Part shown: piece by piece, positions 22,656 through 35,502 of the stretch
Layout: every line of letters begins with the position of its first letter
Position numbering within the stretch: the stretch's first letter is position 1
Origin: Acanthochromis polyacanthus
Taxonomy: Eukaryota; Chordata; Actinopteri; Pomacentridae
NCBI RefSeq assembly: GCF_021347895.1
Contig: NC_067134.1
Span: 27,130,152-27,194,151, forward strand
Length of the DNA: 64,000 nt
Direction: 5' to 3'
Position numbers and translations under genes: made by a program
The notes under the pieces: model-generated
Told to the model about the DNA's origin: nothing
The model's database searches: none
The model's input: the letters and a program-made list of their open reading frames with translations, nothing else

Positions 22656-23796
22656 ATTAAATGATGCCGTGATTTCTGCCACAAGTGTTTTAACAATTTC
22701 ATCCGTCGGAAATGATACGACTGAGCAGCCTTGGAGGAGGACTGCTTTCTCTGAGGGCTTTTCTTGTCAGGTTTGGGTGACAAGTGCATGCATGCTTCGC
22801 CTCAGCTCCACCTCTTATTACATTTTTGGATTAACGGGGAGTCAGAAGGAGTCAGATGGCACAGCTGGAGCCACCCGGCTGAGCTTTAAAACGACCTGGG
22901 GGTGAGGTCACCATCCTAATGTGCAGTCATTGGTTTTCTGTGATACAATAACAGTCTGTAGTTAAGCTTAATTTTTCGACTAATTTTCAGAAAATTGACA
23001 GAAAGTGTGCAGTTGTTGTCGCCGCTTCTCAAGCTGGTTGCCGTTAATCCGTTGCAGTGGAAGCGGATACGACAAGATGATGTAATTAGAGGCTCCGGTC
23101 AAACTTAATATGATCCAAAAGGGTGTGTTCATGTATTAATTTGAGGGACAGCATTCTCATCTCTGCTCTGGAAGTTTACATTCAACATGCTTCGTGCTCG
23201 TCGTGATTTGTTCATCCTTCATGTTCTTTTTATTGACGCACGCCGCGGCAGACAAGCCGTCGAGGCTTTCAACTTTTCTCGGGGTGTGTTTTTAAGCAGG
23301 AGTTGAAACCGTGCATGAAAACAGGTGGACTGTGAGTCCGGCAGATCTGCTTGAGTCGCAGCGAGAGAAGGCGTAAGTTGGCAGATCTTGCCAGAATCTA
23401 TGTGAGGTGTGCAGGATTTGACACTTCAAACATGCACCGTGAAGGATCCTGCAAGTTCACAGGCTGGGGGTAGAGGTTATCCCAGCCAGGGCCTCTTCAG
23501 GAACGCACACACACACAAACACAAACACACACACACACAGCCTCGCACGTGCACCACTCAGGGCGGGTGTTAATCTCCACCAACTGCTGTTTAACTCTAA
23601 TCTCGCTCGCTTGCCAAGTGTTTGATACACTGCAAAATCCATCTTAACGAGTTGTGAAGGCTTTAAAACCACATTCTTATGCATTAGCTCACCTGATGAA
23701 GTGTTTTTGGTAGAAGTGAATGTTTTTCTGCATGAATTTTTTCAACTTTATTGAAAAGGCGAGGAAAAAAATCGATCCTGGAAGTTTAGATTAAAT
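22656..23796. other. intronic stretch without genes
   Basis: Unique sequence with a CA patch at 23503-23540. The frame at 22582-22905 spans the preceding repeat and has no recognisable protein. Confidence 0.35.
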
Positions 23797-24776
23797 CAGG
23801 GGCGTCAAACTCATCTTAGTTCAACCTGAAATTTCTTAAGAAAAGTACGTGAAATTTCATCAACATTCAGCCTCAGTTTATCATTTCCACGTTACAACTT
23901 CCAGATCACAGAGTGTCTACAAAGGAACACAACGTTTAGTCACAGCTGAATGATATAGTATTTTACTTTACGATCGAAACGACAAAAATCGACCAAAAAA
24001 AGACAAAAAAACAGCAAACATAAACAAAATATTACTAAAACGAGACACAAAATGACAAAAAAACAGAGAAATGACATGAAACAGAGCAAAAAAGAGACAA
24101 AAAAATTGATTAAAAAGTTACAAAGTGACAAAAAATGGACAAAAACAAGACAAAAAAATTACAAAAAGGAATGAAAACGACAAAAATGATCATCAGAACA
24201 ACAAATACAGCGAAACACAAAATAATGACAAAAATAAGCCAAAAAAACACAAGCGATCCAAAAAGGAAACACAATTGACAAAAAAGAACAAAAACAAGAC
24301 AAAATATTAGAAAAATGAGACAAACAACATGAAACTAAACAAAAAAGAGACAAAAAACTTGACAAAAAGTTACAAAGTGACAAAAACGAGACAACAAAGG
24401 ATGAGAAAAAGGAACAAAATGACAAAAAATTGATATAAAAGCACAGGCGAGCCACAAAGGAAACACAAAATGGCAAATACACGAGACAAACAACAAAAGT
24501 CAGACAAAAAAAACGACAAAATACACAACAAAAACAAGACAAAATGTGACAAATATGAGACTCAAAATGACAAAAGAACAAGGACCAATCTAGTATTTTA
24601 CTTTATGATCAAAACAACCTGTCATGATCTAGAAATGATTTTAAATTTATAGTTTAACAAATCTGCTGTTAATGTCTTTTCTGTAATGTTTACTCTTTAC
24701 AAAGTCGTCCTGGGGGCCGGATTGGACCCTCCGGAGGGCCGGTTTTGGCCCGCCGGCCTCACGTTTGACACCGCTG
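23797..24776 (-). mobile_element. hAT-like non-coding element, copy 3, inverted
   Basis: Left boundary CAGGGGCGTCAAACTCATC; right boundary CGTTTGACACCGCTG preceded by ggccggttttggcccg. The core 23980-24590 is the complement of the minisatellite in copies 1, 2 and 4 (GACAAAAA, GACAAAATG, ACAAAGTGAC). Flanks gattaaat and gtttagac match weakly, so any 8-bp target duplication is eroded. Compared with copy 2, the segment next to the right TIR is shorter. Confidence 0.7.
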
Positions 24777-26489
24777 GTTTAGACAGACGGTTTTTGCAGT
24801 GCAGTTGTTGTTTGGCTCTGAGCTGACCCGCTGCTGTTAGAAGAAGAAAACTATGGAGCTGTGGTCCAGTTCACTGTCTGACTGAGTGCACCCCCCACCA
24901 ACCAACATCTCACCCCCTCCCCTTCAAAATCACCCACCCACACACACACACACACACAGAGCAGACAGACATAAATGCATCCACAGATGGTGACACTCCA
25001 GCAGTCACTCCTCGGCTGTCTGTCTGCGTGCCAGCGATGATAACACACACAGACACACACACACACACAGACATATGCACATGCATACACACCGCCTGGC
25101 GGCAACAAACACGGTGATGCATCGCTGAGCATCGGCTGGTTTCTCTCTAACTGCTGAGGGGAAATCAGTGTGGTGTTAAGTAACCATTCATGTGGAGCCG
25201 AGACCACACACAAACAAACAGCGCACCTACACTTCTAAAAATACATTTAGCTCCCCACAATAATATCATACGATTGAATAATAGGAAAGTTCTCTCACAG
25301 GCGGGACTTGTGTACGTATTACCGACTACCCAGCGCCTCCACGAGTGATCATTGATATGTTAATCCGGCTCCGGTATCACTATTTAATTCCCATGACAGA
25401 TATCTCTTGTGCGCTTTCAAACTCTTACTTGGATTGTGATATATTCATTTGTTGATGCATTGTTAATGCCTCCACTCTGGTTCGGAGTGTGCTGTGTAGG
25501 TAATCGCCCACTCCGGGGCTGCTGCCGCGCCGCTGTTTGTGATGTGGATCTTCCCGAGGATTGTATTTGAATAATGAGGGAGGCTGGAGCGTTCTCTTGT
25601 GCAGAGTGTCTCCGCGCTGCCGCAGTAAATGACCTCTGAATAGTTGTTTTGGATTAGCCATCAAAGTCTTCTCTCCAAGTGGCCAATAGATAGGTACTTC
25701 CAGAAATGAGTCACTTGAAAATGATCATTGCCGCCGTTGCCGTATAAGATAATGGATAACCATTACACTCCATTTTCCCCAGCTCCTCACCCACACAACG
25801 CCTGCTCTTGAAATATGATGCATCCACTGTGCTTAGTGAGCACTTAATGTCCAAAAGCACCGTGTTTGTTGAGATTTACAACTGCGCCGGCAGGAGGGGG
25901 GTAGAAGAAAGAGTGCGTCGTCGGCGTATAATGTTGTTCACTCAATAATTATCTCATTTTATTTACGAAGACAGACAGCTTTAGACGGGGTTAGAGGCTT
26001 CCTCTCTATTATCTCCACCTGCCACCCCTCTGCTGCAGCCCCCCCCCCCTCCGCCTGCCCCTAAATGACGTCCTTCACGTCGAGGACTTTCCAAAGTTTG
26101 CGTCGAGCAGGAAGGGGGTAGCGCGTCCTCACCGCCGCCTGTGTGGAAAAGAGGTGGGAAAAAAAAAGAAAAAGACGACAAAATTACAACACCGGTCGGA
26201 TCGATGTCATTTCTGAAAGGATTAGGCCTCCTCTCAGAAATCTATTTTAATTACTGAACACACAGGTAAACAAAGTGGTGGTGGTTCGCCGGTATGGATC
26301 CGGGCGTCAGAGGAGTATCGATGGCGTGTGGCCCCACGTTAACCTCGGGGACGCTCTCAAAGATCCCGCCGGCTGCAACCTCAGGTGGGAGCGGCGGCCA
26401 GGAGGCTGTTTGGAGGGAATGCCGATGTCGACGCAGGACTGACAAAGAAGAGGCGAGAATGTTAGTTTCACAAGTTAGTCTGGCTCGTT
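24777..26489. other. intronic sequence, includes candidate conserved segment 25260-25880
   Basis: CA/GT patches lie at 24935-25080. From about 25260 to 25880 the sequence is repeat-free and balanced, with tgatcattgatatgttaat, gaaaatgatcattgc and ataatggataaccatta blocks, a composition common in vertebrate enhancers. There is no coding evidence. A C10 run lies at 26040-26049. Confidence 0.3.
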
Positions 26490-27140
26490 CACCTCAGAAA
26501 ATAAGTGCAGAATCAGTCGATGGAGCCTCGTTTGCTTTATATCCCCAAAACAGCAGGAAGCCATGGTGGCAGAATGTCTTTCAGTTTATTAGCAGGGGCG
26601 ATATTCATTTGTTAAGTCATTTATTATCATGAATAAGCCCCTAAAGCCGGCCTATAATAGATCAGCGGTGTGATTGAATAATGAATTTATCACGTGTAAA
26701 TCAATAAAGCGACAACATTAAGGCTTTATTAAGATCATTCTGACTTACAAACCTTTATAAGATGCTACTAATGCCTGTGCTGGTTGTTCTTGCTCACTTG
26801 CCTTAAAAAATAAGTGCAGAATCCGTCGATGGAGTTTGCTTTACATCCCCAGAACAACAGGTAGTGATGGAGACAAATTGTGGATGTTTGAGATGAAATC
26901 GCGTGTAAAAGTGGTGATAGAGAGTTTTCAGTTTATTAGTGGCAGCAATATTCATTTGTTAAATCATTTATTATCATGAATAATGGCATGTTTATGAACT
27001 ATAATCGATCAGTAGTGTGACTGAATATTGGATTTATTACATGTAAATCAATGAACTGACAACATTAAGGCTTTATTAAGATCATTCTGACTGTATTAAG
27101 TACTTACAAACCTTTATAAGATGCTACTAATGCCTGTTTT
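26490..27140 (+). repeat. local tandem duplication, two diverged units of about 300-350 bp
   Basis: The block ataagtgcagaatc begins at 26501 and again at 26810. Shared markers are tttattatcatgaataa, catgtaaatcaat/cgtgtaaatcaat, acaacattaaggctttattaagatcattctgact and acctttataagatgctactaatgcctgt. The offset grows from 309 to 359 bp because the second unit carries extra sequence. It is too diverged for an assembly artefact and has no coding content. Confidence 0.85.
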
Positions 27141-30100
27141 AAGTCTGTAATCTATTTATTGATGTGGAATGAATGTAAAATACATTACTAACCACTAATA
27201 AATCCTTTAAAGTGCTGCAAAGTGCTTATTTTTTCAGTTTTTACTCGTACATGTTATGCACGAGTCAGCGGAAAGAACGAAGCGGTTTTTATAACGTCTA
27301 CCTTGTTTTTAAGGGTGAACAAGTTTATATTTAATGCTTCAAACTAATCAACATATAACTGGTAATGATTTCTAACTTAATAACGGCGTTAGTAGCTGCT
27401 TCTAAATGTTTTCTGATGCCTTTGATAAGAAAGCGCTCTTTAAATTACCGTAACTCCTCAACTATTTGCGCTAGAGAGAGAATTCGTTACGTCAAAGGAA
27501 CCACGTGCAACGAAAATCACCGCATTAGAAAATGTCAAATGTTTGTGCATATTTATTATAGTTTATATTTAAAATGTGTGTTGTCTGATGTTTTGTTCAT
27601 GTTCAATTCCAGTTCCTAATTCAGTAAAATCCAAGTCTGTTTTTTTGTTTTTTTCCCACTTTAAACTGCTGTAAGATTTTCTAAACACATAGTTTATGTC
27701 AGATATTGAAAGCTTTGGTCGCTCTGAGAAACAAAAAGCCAAAAGCAAGCACTTATAGTATGATTTCTGGCTCTTTTACAGCCTAAATAACCTGCGTGAC
27801 CCTTGGGTGTTAAAGGGTTAAAGAGGCATTAGTAGGCAATAAAAAGAATTTGATGACTTTATTAAGGGTTTATTAATGATGAGAGCAGTGTAGATCAATG
27901 ATATAAATAAAGAATGTACTAATAATAATGCAGAAAAGCTAATAGTTACAGCTTGTTTTAATAAATTCTGCATTAGCGATGACCTTATTAAGCCATTAGC
28001 AAACACTTTTAAACTCATCAGGAAGTTTTAAAGGTTTTTAAAAGGCCATAAATCTAAATATTCAAACACACCAACTTTACCCCAAGATCATCTCATTTTT
28101 TTGAAACAACCACGATCCATAGCGGTGCAGCAACAACATGACAGCTACATACGTGTACTCCCCTATTGATGATCCGTCTGCGCTGGTTGTTTTTTTTTTT
28201 TTTTGCCGGCTTGTGAAAGGTTTGCTTTTCCGAGTGATGAAAGAGGAGCTGTGGAAGACGCTGCCGGGGTCGTGACACTGTTAGAGCACAGTGGTGGTGA
28301 GAGTCTTTACAGATGTTTTGTTCGCCAGATAAGAATAATCTGTTTGCCTCGGCGAGCCTTACGTTTCCACGCATGTCTGTCTTCGTTCGGTGTGTGTGTG
28401 CGCACGGCTGTCTTTGAGGAAGGAACCCTGCGTGGAGCCGGGTGATTAGGCACGCTGCGCTAGTCACAGGAAATGGAGTATCTGACGGACAGGCCGAGTG
28501 CATTATAGATGAATGCCATGCGTTAGCGGCTCCGAGCCCCCGCCGAATATCTCTCAATTTCCTCCCTGAATGACAAAAGAAGCCACGCACAATTTCCTTG
28601 ATCCGGAGCATTTGTTTAACGGCGCCCTACCCATTTAACCCGCCCATTCAATAGTCTGTCTAGTAAAAGGAAATTTAGACAGTGTCAATTTATACAGCTC
28701 TGAGGAAGATCTGATACTGGCAGGCAGGGGCGGCGGCGGCGATACGCCTCTGGAATTTAGTCAGAGATTTACAGCAGTTTAGTCGGGCTAAATTTAGAGT
28801 CGTCATTAAACATCCCCTAATATTTTTAAAAGCCTCGACGTTTCCATAAGCTGGATTCCTGCACCGCAAACATTTCAAAGTGGTCAAAGCAGCGCAAACT
28901 AATCACGAGGTCAGAGATCGCCGATTACAATGAGCATCCGATTTTTTTTAAAGACGCCGTCATTTGTCAAATATCCTTATATCGCCGCTCCGAGCTGTCA
29001 TCTTTACAGCAATCTCTCTTCCCCCCTTTGCTGTCTTTGAGTTAGTGACAGCTCATCTCTCCCGGTCACTGCTCGCCGTCTAGACTTTGAACTCGCTCTG
29101 TTTACTCCCTTATCTGTCGTCGTCGTTGTTGTTGTTGTTGTTATTGTCGTCGCTTTCCGACAGACTAGTCGTCGTAATGGTAAGTCGTGGCTGAGCTTGA
29201 ATCGAGAGGCTTCAAAGTGTGCGGATTCGGGGCTGTTTTCAGAGGGAGAAGTCTGGCGTGGAGGACGGTTTGGCTGTCTGTCACGGAGGGTGGAAGTGAA
29301 ATTTAGTTGATCTGTTAACGCATGCGGTTCTGATCCAGATTTAAACAAATAAAGGTCGTTAATAATGACAGTTTTGGCTCACGCTGTTGCTCCTAAGAGA
29401 GAGAGAGAGAGAGAGAGAGAGACAACCGCTCATGACTAATTTCATAATTAATTGCCTTTTGGAGGACCTAATCACATTATTTGACTCTCTACTGTAGGTT
29501 GTGTGCCAATACAGCGTAGCCCGTGGCTTAGTCACAGTGTGCCGGACTCATTAACAAGGCGGTCCACAGGTTGTCACACACACACACACACATATGAGGC
29601 CTGTGTGCATGAGAACACACACACACATTGTTAAACAAAACCTACATACTGTACGCCGCATATAGAGGTTTTTCCCGTGCAGTGATTTAGAGGTTAAAAG
29701 ATGCCCTCTGGTGTATTTGATAAGGATTTGAATAACTGGCTGCTCAGATTTCCCCGGTGGTGCGTGAAAACAGGTCTCTCCTGATGAAGTTATCTCCTGT
29801 CACACAGCTCCTTCTCCTCCTCCTCCTCCTCCTCTTCCAGACGCTTTACCCCGACACACCGGAACACGTTTTAAAAACAGAACTGCGACGTGATCGTTTG
29901 TTTTTGAGGGTCTCCGGTGTCTGTTTGTGTTAGAAAGACAAAGAAGGGCGCACACGTTTGTACGTCTTGTCTCGGATTGCGTGTGTGCTGGCATGTCGGT
30001 GGCAACATGTGTGCCGGCGTCTCTTTTTCCGCACACATACGGCTTAATTATGACGTTACCAAAATGGGCAGTTTGCTCTGACACCCCGCTTGCAGAATCA

Positions 30101-31799
30101 CACAGCGGACAGACTTAAAAGAGCTCATTAGCTCTCTCTAAAGAGCTGTTTACTGCACACACACACACACACACACACATGCTCAGTAATAGGCAGCTCT
30201 GTTGATGCAGATGGACGCCGAGTGTAATGAGAATGATTAGGCTTCTCTATGTGGAGGCTGGAGGAGAAAGAAAAAAACTGGCAGACTTGACGCTTCAGAA
30301 GGTGGAGAAGATTTCTGTTGGATGTTGTTTCAGCTGAGTGCACGATCCCTCTCCCTCCCTTTCTCCCTTCTCTGCACCACACACACACACACACACATCT
30401 CTTTAACTCACACACTTTACTGCATGTGTCCATCCAAATGCTTTGCAAATTTCCCCCAGGCCTTACAACTCCTGAAAGATGCTGGAGATAGAGGAAATCA
30501 AATATGCTGCAGCCTTGCGGCTCTATCGAAGTGCAGTAATAAGACAAAAAAAAAATGAATGGAAAGAATTCAGCTCCTCTGCTAAAATCTGGATGAAGCC
30601 TCCTGTAACCCTGATGAAGGCCGCTGCACCCAAAACACACTCATTGCAATATTAAAGCTCGTGCAAATAAGGCTCCGCAAGCAGCTGAATTCTTTTCATA
30701 TTTTAAATAAGGAAAGGGCCTTGACAGTTTCTGAAAATGAAAGGGCGATGTTTTTTTTTTTTTTAAACGCCCAAAGAAAAACCACCATGATGGATATTTG
30801 TGTTGATTTTGATCCACGTCTTTGAATCCTTTGACAATGATTTCACTGACTTTTTTCAATGACTTTCAAGGTTGTTAAGTGTGAGTAAAGGGGTGTAGCG
30901 ACGCCCCACCCTTCCCGCACCACCACCACCACAACGTTAGGAGATTTTGCTTTCCTCATTGCCCCTGGTTTACATCACATTGAATTAGAGGATACACCCT
31001 GAACGCCACCAAAGTCAATCCCCCTCCATCTCTTCCATATGTTTTGGAGAAGGAGCAGCGAGTTCAAAGCGCTCAGTTCAAAGCATCTGTCCTCATTTGA
31101 ATAACGTAGAGTAATCGCTATTACCTTATTTAAATAGTGCAAGTTATCATTTGGCCTTCATTTGCATTGCTGGGGTAATCACTGCGTCTCTGCATTAACC
31201 TCATTATAGAGGAGATGAAAGCCCTGATGGAGCCCGACACACGCTTTTATATATATGTTAACTTTATTAATGATGGAATTAGAAAGATTCGTGTTGCTTT
31301 AAACAGAGCACATAGCGGGATTTGATGGAGCGTCAGACGTTACGGAGGGATGACTTGCGAGCTGTTTTTGTGCATGTGTGTGTTTTCCCCCCTAAGGTCT
31401 TCCTCTTTCTGTCGTCGTCACCCCTCTCCATCTTGACTTATTCTTCCATATTCAACATATTTCTTAACATGTCATGTTTTTGTATTTCATTGTGGAAAAA
31501 ATACCAACATTTATGCTGAAATTCCACCTAAGTAGAGCCTCACAACAGAATGATGCCACCGTGATCTTGCTAAGCTAGGCTAATTACCTTTTGCTAGGTG
31601 TGATTTTAAAAAATGCTTTAGCCACTGTTTTATTTGTATGATTGACATACTAAAATTAACTTAATTCTTTGGGAATGCTACCAAAATGATCACATTTTTA
31701 AAATACATGCAACAGCAAGGAAAACGTTGACCTTTAGCTTTAGAAATGCTAGTCTTAGCTAGCTCCAGCTTGGCATAAAATTAGTATTTTAATAGTGTA
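27141..31799. other. intronic sequence, several clean candidate regulatory stretches
   Basis: No gene. 27820-28020 is rich in TTATTAA/TAATAA. 28560-28930 and 30930-31300 are repeat-free and evenly composed. Microsatellites: (TTG/TCG)n near 29116, (GA)n 29396-29422, (TCC)n 29812-29835, (AC)n 30156-30179 and 30380-30398. The octamer ATTTGCAT lies at 31160-31167 within the second clean stretch. Confidence 0.35.
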
Positions 31800-32425
31800 G
31801 AGTGTATGCATTTAAGTTTTTTCCTCCAGCTAATACAACTCCAGTTAAATGAGATAACTGAAAAAAAAAAAAAAATGTCACAATTTTGTAGAAAACAGCT
31901 GGAGAGAATTGTGGTTTTATCTTTAGCTTAGGCTAGCTGTGGCTATCGTCTCAGCTAGCTTTCGTTTGCTCTAGCTAAATATTAGCTGACTAGTAGAAAG
32001 AGTGCATTGCAGCGCAGATTAGTATGTTTTTGAACAAGTGTATTTAAGAGAATGAACTTCATTTTTAATATTTTAAGTTCATAATTTACTGTAATTAAAT
32101 GTATTTCTGTTTAGATAAATAGTGTAGTTGAATGTGTATATTTATGTTTTTTCCTCCTTGACTTCCACAGTGAAATGCCACAACTGCCTAAATTTCCAAA
32201 ATGTAATCGTTTATCACAGTTTTACATAAAACAGCTGCAGAAAATTGTAGATTTAGCTTTAGCTTATGCTAGCTGTCGCTATCATCTCAGCTGGCTTTCT
32301 CTTGCTGTAGCTATATTAGCTGACAAAGAGTGGATTACAGTGCAGATAGTGAAGAAAACAAACTCCATTTTTATTATTTTAGGTCCATAATTTACTGTAA
32401 TTAAACATATTTCTGTTTAGACTGT
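31800..32425 (+). repeat. local tandem duplication, two diverged units of about 300-330 bp
   Basis: The markers tttttcctcc (31819, 32149), gaaaattgtagatttagctttagctta (with a diverged partner near 31905) and ataatttactgtaattaaa (32091, 32387) occur once per unit in the same order. The flanks continue with TTAGCTAG-rich sequence. Non-coding. Confidence 0.75.
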
Positions 32426-35400
32426 CTGTCTGTCTTATTTATATTTAATTACATTTAAATACATGTTTTAGAGCTAGCAACAACAAATAAATGTAATTTA
32501 AATGGGACTTTATTGAACTAAGTTAGTTACCTTGTACTAGATATTGTTTTTTACTTCATTTAGACTATTTTAATTATGTGGGATGACTCACCAAATTACC
32601 AAAATGTCAGTTTTGCTTTATAATTACAGGTAACTGCTTAGGAAATGGCTCCGCAACAAATACTGTATTGGAGTGGACGTAGAGTTCAAAAAATAGTTTG
32701 GGCAGCAATACAGAGCAGATCCAAAGTTGGATATTAGTTCTGTTTGGTAGTTAATGCAAATTTAAGATGCCTTGTTTGGGGAAATTATATATTCTGTGTG
32801 TTTACTACATGCTAATACAGATGTCAAAAACTCAGATTTAGCTAAGCATTAGCCAAATATACTGTGAACTGAGCTATCAAGGTGGACTTAATTATCACGT
32901 ATGCTTTAAGGACGAGGTCAAGTTCTATTTGATGACGCTGTCGTACTCGGTACACCAGAGGAGGTCAATAATTACATTACTCAATGAAAGATGGCTGAAT
33001 GCCCCTTTAAATGACATGTGAAGGTGGATATTTCTGCTGCAGAATCTCGCTGTAGGTTGACCTCAGATCAGCGAGGCTGTTTGGCTGCAGAAAGGAGGAA
33101 AGACGTGCAGTAATAAAAGCAGACTTTGGAGTATCATGAGAAGGTGTGTGTGTGTGATTGTTGAAGACGTGCATGAATCTGGCTTAGAGCGTCTTTTTTT
33201 AGCACGTTGCCCTCTCCCTCTTCAGCCATGTTTTACTTAGTAATGCTGAAAAGCTGATGTTGAAACAGCAGAGATAGCATGTGCACGACCAAAAGAACAT
33301 TTTGCTTCTGGTGTACAAGAGCACGATTCTGAGAACAGCCTTGAACCGTTTGATATTTTTAATGATCCTGTGATATGAAGTATTGATAGGTAATAATGCT
33401 TCACTGACAAAATAACAAACTGCATCCTGTTTTGGAACCCTGCAGACAGATTGAGTTTTCTCCATGAAATTACTGGTTACACAGCTGTTTGGAATCACAA
33501 GCAGTCATCGCTGAGGTGTACAGACTTTGCAGCATTAGGTCTGTGCAAATTATAGATATTTGATCTACTCATGTGAGTCATGCATGCGTTTGGTAAATAT
33601 ACAGTCATTTTTTATTGTCTATTAAAATTAAGAGAGACAGATAAACCATTTTAGGACAGAAATTATGCTGCTGTGAGATCTGTATTTGGCCTAAAGCCTA
33701 ATTCTCTTTTATTTTCTCCTTGAAATGCCGCCCTTTTACAGCACTTTTCTACATAATATATTCTTAATATTAAAGGAGCCTCCCAGCTAATACAAAACTT
33801 TCTCCGGCTTAGCTCTTTGTCTGAGGTGTTCCCTGCTTGTTCAGTAGGAGGATGACGGGCTTGCCAGCCCCTGCAAGACTCCCCTCGGCTAAAATGTTGT
33901 AAATTAACACAATTAGCAGATCGCCATTCTGCTAATTAGCCACTGGCGTCTGCCGAGAGATGGCTAGAGAGGAGAATCAGAGAGGAAATGGGAGTCTGGG
34001 GATTCCCCCCTCCCTGCCTGTGTTGTTACCAAACAAACACAGGCCTCGGAGAAGAGAGCACGGGAGTGTGAACGTGTGTTTGTGCCGGCGTGCGTGCTTT
34101 TTTTCCCACATGTATGTGTTTGTAGTCGCATAAATGGATGGGAGGAAGGGAAGATTTGCTCCTCCATGAATGGGTTTTATTGTGCACGCCTGCTTTACTC
34201 ACACGAGCACAAAAACACACACATAAACCAATTCTGAAGCAGGGATTGCTCACCAGACCCCCAGCTGTGGGTCTCCACATGCAGCCGCTGCCAGTCAATA
34301 AAGTCGGAGGAAGCAGCCTAAATGACACCGATATTATCCTTTATTTGTGTGCGCTAAGTCAAATCAAACGGGGTTCAATCTGCCGTGCGGCTGCTGTGAT
34401 TACGCCCTGTCCAGCCTTTGATAGCGCCTCGGCTTTGATAGTGAGACAACGATGGAGTCGCTGTGTGACTGTCAGTGTTTGCAGATGGCATTGGCTGGGA
34501 TTAAAGGAAACAGTGGCTCTCCAGCCTCCTGAGGCAATAAAGGGGAGAGCCAGGTGAGTGTGTCTGAGATGAGATGGAGCAAGGAAGGAGGGAAGGGGAG
34601 GAGGCGAAGCGAGCACAGAGGGAGTAAATAAGAGGAGGGGTGGCTGTGAAGAAAGGGAATGAAAGGAAAAGATATGCATCGAAATAGATGGAGTCAGAAT
34701 AAAAGGAGGTGAAGAGAAATAAAGACAGATCTAGCAGGAGGGGAGGTGGAAAATGGACGACCGGAAAAAAAAAAGAAAAGCAGAGGGGAGAGGCTGAGAG
34801 GGAAGACAAGGCGGCAGGGAGGCATGAAAAAGAGAGGCAGACAGAAAGGTAAAGAGAATGGTAGAGAGAGAGGAGGTCAAGGTGGAGCTGTGCAGACAGG
34901 AACTAAGCTTGAGACACAATGTGTTGTAATTCATAGCTCGCTACAGCTCCTGTGTGCGTGCCTGTGTTTGTCCGTCTGGGTCAGTGGATGTAAGCTCGTG
35001 TGTGAGCGCGTGCACGTCAGCACGCATGAGTGCCGGCATAGATAGTTTTTTTTAAACGCCTGTGAGTCTGAGCTGTGTGTATGTGCTGAATGAAAGCAGA
35101 GGGGGGTGGATGTGTGTGTGTGCTGCTTTGTGGCACTCGGCGAGGCGCATTTTCAAACCCATCTCCAGCCACCTCGGATGAGCCAGGGATTATAGAGTGA
35201 CCCTCAATGCCTCTGTCTTATTGGTCTGCCCAGGGTGCATTAGGCTGCCGTAACCAGCCATCCCTCCGTCCCTCTGTACCGCCATACCTGCTCACGCTCT
35301 TTCAGAGTCCTTAGGAGCTGTAGAAATTAGCAATACGATGTGTGTAGTCGCACACAAAAGCTTCACGACGCACCAAACAAGCCTCCAGATGAATGTCACC

Positions 35401-35502
35401 TTTTTAATTGACCATTGATTCAGGCAATTTGAAGGTGTTGTCATTTTAATTATTGCTAAGATGATTTTAGTGCTGACGCGTCTTTGTCTCTTTCCCTCTC
35501 AG
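32426..35502. other. distal intron, includes a polypurine tract
   Basis: No other exon found. 33640-34010 is a clean stretch with TTAATATTAAAGG and ctaattagcc blocks and could be regulatory. 34560-34890 is strongly purine-biased on this strand (GGAGG, AAGGA, GAGAG). The last bases carry the fign acceptor, tctttgtctctttccctctcAG. Confidence 0.4.

Larger units (their letters stand above)
4159..35502 (+). other. fign: 31.3-kb intron of fign
   Basis: Donor GTAGGT at 4159 and acceptor tttccctctcAG ending at 35502. The 31,344-bp intron separates the start-codon exon from the exon holding nearly the whole protein. It hosts many transposon remnants, listed separately, plus unique stretches that may be regulatory. 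I found no other host coding exon inside it. Confidence 0.8.

Noticed and set aside
35484..35502. Apparent in-frame N-terminal extension of fidgetin starting at 35484
   Set aside because: The codon is TTG and the stretch is the polypyrimidine tract and acceptor of the intron; the true upstream peptide is on the exon at 4134.
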